In this document: positions 61,376-64,000 of the stretch, piece after piece
Numbering within the stretch: position 1 is the stretch's first letter
Layout of the letters: every line of letters begins with the position of its first letter
Assembly: GCF_963676685.1 (NCBI RefSeq)
Contig: NC_092348.1
Coordinates: forward strand, 27,813,386-27,877,385
Source: Mytilus edulis
Lineage: Eukaryota > Mollusca > Bivalvia > Mytilida > Mytilidae
Direction: 5' to 3'
DNA: 64,000 bases
Program-made: the position numbers and the translations under genes
Notes under the pieces: model-generated
What the model saw: the letters and a program-made list of their open reading frames with translations, nothing else
Database searches by the model: none
What the model was told of the DNA's origin: nothing

Positions 61376-64000
61376 CTACAAAACAATGTACATTCTACAT
61401 CCTAAAAACAAATTAAAAGGGGGAGCAAACTAATTCATGTGTACTACAATCAATCTCAGTAAATTTGTTACAGCCTCACACACATTTTAAAACAATCTTG
61501 AAGATGAATATAACTGGTTAGTAAAATGACTCTGTTAATATCATTTAATTTACAACTGCTAGGCTACAGATGATAGTGTATGTAATATTTAAAAAAAAAA
61601 AAATTTACCAAATAAATTCTGCGTGAGAAATGATGAAAAGGGGGAGGGGGTTAAAATATTCAACTGCTTAATTTTTCAATCATTTTCAGGACAATCAATT
61701 GTTTTGAAGAAGAATTAGTAGAATAAATATATAAATAATAGAGACTTATACTTTCACTGAAATTAAAAGTCATGATGTTTAAATAGTTAGTCACTCTTGA
61801 GGGTATTTCCTTGCCCTGAAGATAAATATCACCAATAAAAGTAAAGTTGTACTCAGTATTTAATACAAATTTATTTCACGTGTATAATATATCATATTCT
61901 TATCAATCTGTTATTTATTAATTTTTTTCAAGGGCAAGAAACAGAACGTGTTGAGATTTCTTGTGTATTTGCAGAATCCATTGTATATTGTCTATAATTT
62001 ACCAATATATTGTAAATATATATATTTGTTAAAATAAAGTTTAAAAAAACAATAATTGATACATCATCCTTGAGAGTACTCAAAATATTTCTTTAAAGAT
62101 TAAAGTATTAAACCAATAGATACTTTATGTTGATTTATTTTCTAGTTATTGTCTTGATTGTTGACTTTTGAATAATAAATCAGAATGTTTGCATACCCTC
62201 TACCTCAAGTTTTTTTTTATCATGATATATGAGAAAAAAAATTGTAGTGCTACTTTCCTTGAATATTCACATGATTCAACATAAAAACCTATTAACAAAA
62301 CAGATTAAACTTAAAAGTTGGAAATTTTTGATACCCCTATTGTATTTTAACATACAAAGTTTTATAGAAACAAAAAATGTATTTCAAAGTTATATGACTC
62401 TCCCATTTACAGACATTTCAATCTTATTCTGAATTTCATGACACATCCTCAATAAGTGACATCAATAATATATGTACCAAGTATCATCAATATCTTTTAA
62501 GGCATTCATTAGGTTTAATTTAGACATGACTTGCATAGTATGACAGTGAGATTTGTATGTAACCCCCCCCCCTCCAACTTCATGGAGGTAGTATGATTAG
62601 TATACTTTTGTTAATCTCTATAAGAAAGGCATAAGAATCCCTACCAAAACTATAAAATATATATTTTCATTCTGAAGTAGTCAACTAGTTAGGAAACTGT
62701 ATGTAGGTTTTAGGGATATTCCTGTGCAATTCCTAAAATAGATTTATCAAGCTTGTATAATTTTCTTATTCTCATAACAGCATAGCCATACTGCATAAAA
62801 TGCATAAGCCTAATCAAATTTTGGGATAGTTCAAATTTCTTTATTAGAAATGGATAAGATTTACATTATGTATCAAAAGGAGACTAAAACATTAAAAAGT
62901 ACAACTGGACGTCAAAAATTGTCAAGTAACAGTATATACTACAGGCAGAACAATTCATATATTATAACTTTCAATAAATAGTTCTATTCAACATGAACAT
63001 GAACATAGAATTATATAGCTAAATAAAGAAAGATTTCACTCTAAGTGCAGATAAGAGAGAGCCAGAAGCAGCTGAGACTATATGAGCAAGCTAGAACATT
63101 AATCATATCACTCAATAGAAAAAGCTGACATTTTTCTTGCCCATCTATACACATTAGGCTCATATTTTTTTCTGTATCATATTTATATTATATTTTACTG
63201 TTTAAAGAGGTCTATATTTTTGTTATTCATTTTTGGAATGTCAGAGAAGCTGTAGCTGCCAGTATGCTATTTTCAAAATAAGTGAAATTGAGAAACATTT
63301 ATCAAGAGTCCAGATTTCGTTCCTAAACGATTTGGAACTAGTTTCATAGAAGAAAAAAATAGCCTGGTTACCAAGTTTTTCAGAAGGAATGAGGAATTTT
63401 TATATCATTACAGCTAACCTTCTTTTTATTTTTTTATGTGATTACAGACAAGTGTCTAACAGCTGACCCAAATATCTTTAGTTTTAAGATTTTTAAATAT
63501 ATTATTGGAAACCAAATGAAACTTTTCCACAGAGTCATCTCCTATTGTTCAATTTATCGAAACTTTTGTCAGTTCTAGTGTCCCATTAGATAAATACAAT
63601 AGCTATAGTTCTCTGTGAAGCTTATTCACCAGGACCTTTAAATTTCTTCTTTGGACGAGAAATCCATCACTCATGGATTAATATTAATTAATAAAGTAAA
63701 AACATTATCTTCTAAATAGATGAAAAAATATGTGTTAAGTAAAAAAAATGCATGTGAAGTTATATTTATTCAAAATCAATATATATGTATTTTCAATCTG
63801 TTTTATATAAACATGAATTTAATCATGAAAAGTTGATTTCTGACAAAATTTTTAGCATTGCTCCTGTTAAAATTTGCATTTTTGATTGTTTTTGTTTAGT
63901 TACAGAATACATTTAAGAAGGCCATAATTTAAACATTGCCTTTTTTCTAGTTTTCATTTGTCAAACACTAAAAAAATCAAAAAATCAATAGGAACAATGT
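61376..64000. other. Right end of window, no exon recognised
   Basis: AT-rich DNA presumed to be intronic to AMP deaminase. A polyC tract lies near 62563-62575. The N-terminal coding exons of the enzyme were not found here. Confidence 0.4.
63525..63625 (-). repeat. Foldback repeat copy 3 (inverted, diverged)
   Basis: Read on the minus strand it has CACAGAGAACTATAGCTATT then GTATTTATCTAATGGGA, matching the core of the copies at 44130-44250 and 51600-51730. Confidence 0.45.

Noticed and set aside
63620-63675. Minus-strand ATG with MSDGFLVQRRNLK as a possible first exon
   Set aside because: No recognisable relation to AMP deaminase N-termini and no clear consensus donor after it; it may be chance.

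Overview
The window is AT-rich animal nuclear DNA with spliced genes and many dispersed repeats. It is most likely from a marine bivalve of the mussel type (Mytilus or a close relative). The grounds are the small secreted-protein genes, an AMPD2-type AMP deaminase split into many exons, Penelope-like retroelements, and several short repeat families that I recognise as common in mussel genomes. The species call is inference. No bacterial features are present.

Layout. (1) 1-4746: no gene recognised; several dispersed repeats, including an inverted pair near 585-830 and 2150-2370. (2) 4747-12676, + strand: a three-exon gene for a 319-residue secreted protein with a Met/Gly/Asn/Gln-rich repetitive middle and a six-cysteine C-terminus. 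Its second intron holds two direct hammerhead ribozymes 363 nt apart, then a decayed Penelope-like element. (3) 12893-19137: repeats only. (4) 19138-24528, + strand: a second three-exon gene for an 86-residue secreted Trp/Arg-rich peptide with six cysteines in the predicted mature part. Its second intron holds two more hammerhead motifs and a 5'-truncated, interrupted Penelope-like element. (5) 24700-31730: no gene recognised; a 25-bp tandem array and a long repeat-poor AT-rich stretch that may include the AMP deaminase 3' UTR. (6) 31731-57945 (perhaps to 61375), - strand: twelve consecutive coding exons, plus one alternative exon and one possible 24-nt microexon, of an AMP deaminase. The catalytic barrel and C-terminus are complete, and the N-terminus lies beyond position 64000. 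Its introns are full of minisatellites, MITE-like elements, foldback elements and a repeat family that carries tandem repeats inside. (7) 61376-64000: nothing recognised except one copy of a foldback repeat.

The best biological leads are four. The AMP deaminase carries a pair of 63-nt, phase-0 alternative exons that look mutually exclusive. It also has a fresh 81-bp tandem duplication across a splice acceptor, which leaves a stop-containing decoy exon. The direct hammerhead pair is arranged as expected for a retrozyme that releases a small RNA. The two secreted proteins share an exon plan (signal-peptide exon, body exon, tiny last exon, both introns in phase 1) and a C..C..C..C..CC cysteine order.

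Exon boundaries were read by eye from splice sites, reading phase and family similarity recalled from general knowledge. No alignment or search was run.
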